In this document: positions 63,415 through 64,000 of the stretch, piece by piece
How positions within the stretch are numbered: position 1 is the first letter of the stretch
Layout of the letters: each line of letters begins with the position of its first letter
Assembly: GCA_907163075.1 (NCBI GenBank)
Contig: CAJQTY010000002.1
Coordinates: 558,001-622,000, forward strand
From: an uncultured Rhodocyclaceae bacterium
Lineage (GTDB): Bacteria > Pseudomonadota > Gammaproteobacteria > Burkholderiales > Rhodocyclaceae
Direction: 5' to 3'
DNA length: 64,000 bases
Translations under genes and position numbers: made by a program
Notes under the pieces: model-generated
What the model was told of the DNA's origin: nothing
Databases searched by the model: none
Seen by the model: the letters and a program-made list of their open reading frames with translations, nothing else

Positions 63415-64000
63415 ATGAAAACTAAGCTGCTCACCCTGTTGCTGGCCAGTGCGTTGATGAGCATCAGCCCGTTGTCGCACGCCCGCGATATCCGGATCGG
63501 CGTCTCGCTGCAGAACATGAAGAACGAGTACACGATCGCCATGTCAGATTCTCTGAGGACTCGATCGAAGTCGCTTGGAGTCACGCTGCTTGAACGCGAT
63601 GGGCAGGGCATAGTCGAGACCCAGATCAAGGACGTCGAAAACTTCATCACGCAAAAAGTCGACGCCATCGTCCTCAACCCCGTTAATCAGGTAGGTTGTG
63701 CACAAGCCGTCGAAAGAGCGGTGGCCGCAAACATCCCGATCATCCTGGTCAATTTGCAAGTCGTTAACCAGCAGAAGGCAAGTGCCTTCGTCGGTTCAGA
63801 TGACGTTGAGGCTGGCCGAATCGAGATGCAACACGTCGCCGAGATCATTCGCGGCAAGGGCAACATCGCCATCCTCCGCGGTACCCAGGGCAGTTCCGCC
63901 GACGATCAACGAATGATCGGTATTCGTGAAGTCCTGCAGCACTATCCGGACATCCAGATCATCGCCGAGCAGGCGGCCAACTGGGATCGCCTACAGGCTT
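63415..64000 (+). CDS. Sugar ABC transporter periplasmic binding protein (5' part)
   Basis: The first 195 residues of a protein that continues beyond the window. A signal peptide (KLLTLLLASALMSISPLSHA) precedes a type-I periplasmic-binding (RbsB-like) fold: RDIRIGVSLQNMKNEYTIAM, VENFITQKVDAIVLNPVNQV, ANIPIILVNLQVV and FVGSDDVEAGRIEMQHVAEI. GAGG precedes the ATG. It binds a sugar or related ligand for an ABC importer whose other genes would follow. Confidence 0.92.
   Translation, partial: MKTKLLTLLLASALMSISPLSHARDIRIGVSLQNMKNEYTIAMSDSLRTRSKSLGVTLLERDGQGIVETQIKDVENFITQKVDAIVLNPVNQVGCAQAVERAVAANIPIILVNLQVVNQQKASAFVGSDDVEAGRIEMQHVAEIIRGKGNIAILRGTQGSSADDQRMIGIREVLQHYPDIQIIAEQAANWDRLQA

Overview
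This is a high-GC chromosomal segment from a motile betaproteobacterium. The gene order, the sigma-54 plus FliA flagellar promoters, the MotAB plus MotCD stators, the paired CheV proteins and protein flavour all point to Rhodocyclales (a Dechloromonas/Azoarcus-like relative). That taxonomic reading is an inference; no rRNA or tRNA gene is visible in the window.

Positions 1-37,750 are an almost uninterrupted flagellar and chemotaxis locus. On the plus strand lie fliH (partial), fliI, fliJ, fliK, fliL, fliM, fliN, fliO, fliP, fliQ and fliR. Converging from the minus strand is the rod/hook set flgB-C-D-E-F-G-H-I-J-K-L, ending in a small lipoprotein translationally coupled to flgL. Divergent flgA and flgMN follow, then minus-strand flhB-flhA-flhF-flhG-fliA-motC-motD, cheV-cheV-cheY-cheZ-cheA, cheR-cheB and motA-motB. 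Readable promoters give a regulatory outline: sigma-54 sites before fliK, flgB and possibly flgJ, and FliA (sigma-28) sites before flgMN and flgKL. Oddities here are a cheZ reading frame broken near its N-terminus, a CheB made only of the methylesterase domain, and an FlhG with a degenerate P-loop.

Positions 37,900-49,550 are ordinary accessory metabolism: a NUDIX hydrolase, a TonB-like protein, a CDF cation exporter, a FeoB-like transporter with degenerate G-motifs coupled to an unrecognised 192-aa protein, a membrane-anchored alpha/beta hydrolase, a GMC oxidoreductase beside an aldehyde dehydrogenase (alcohol to acid oxidation), a conserved hypothetical, a methyltransferase, a pterin carbinolamine dehydratase and a small hypothetical.

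Positions 50,286-55,760 are a nested mobile element that can be unpicked base by base. A three-recombinase (RIT-type) element is bounded by perfect 35-bp inverted repeats. An IS701-like element inserted next to the first recombinase's ribosome binding site, making a 4-bp ATAG duplication. That element was damaged by an IS110-family fragment and then hit by an IS630-family element carrying a seven-A frameshift. A deletion also fused the first two recombinases, leaving only the third intact.

Positions 56,169-64,000 hold a two-component system followed by a secreted HbpS/GlcG-like protein and a secreted ankyrin protein, a divergent HxlR regulator and NAD(P)-binding oxidoreductase, a scrap yard with an integrase N-terminus and the N-terminal piece of what may be a large defence-type protein, and finally an AraC regulator divergent from the start of a sugar-type ABC periplasmic binding protein that runs off the window. 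No complete new system was found; the most unusual intact leads are the uncharacterised lipoprotein after flgL, the protein coupled to the FeoB-like gene, and the single-domain CheB.
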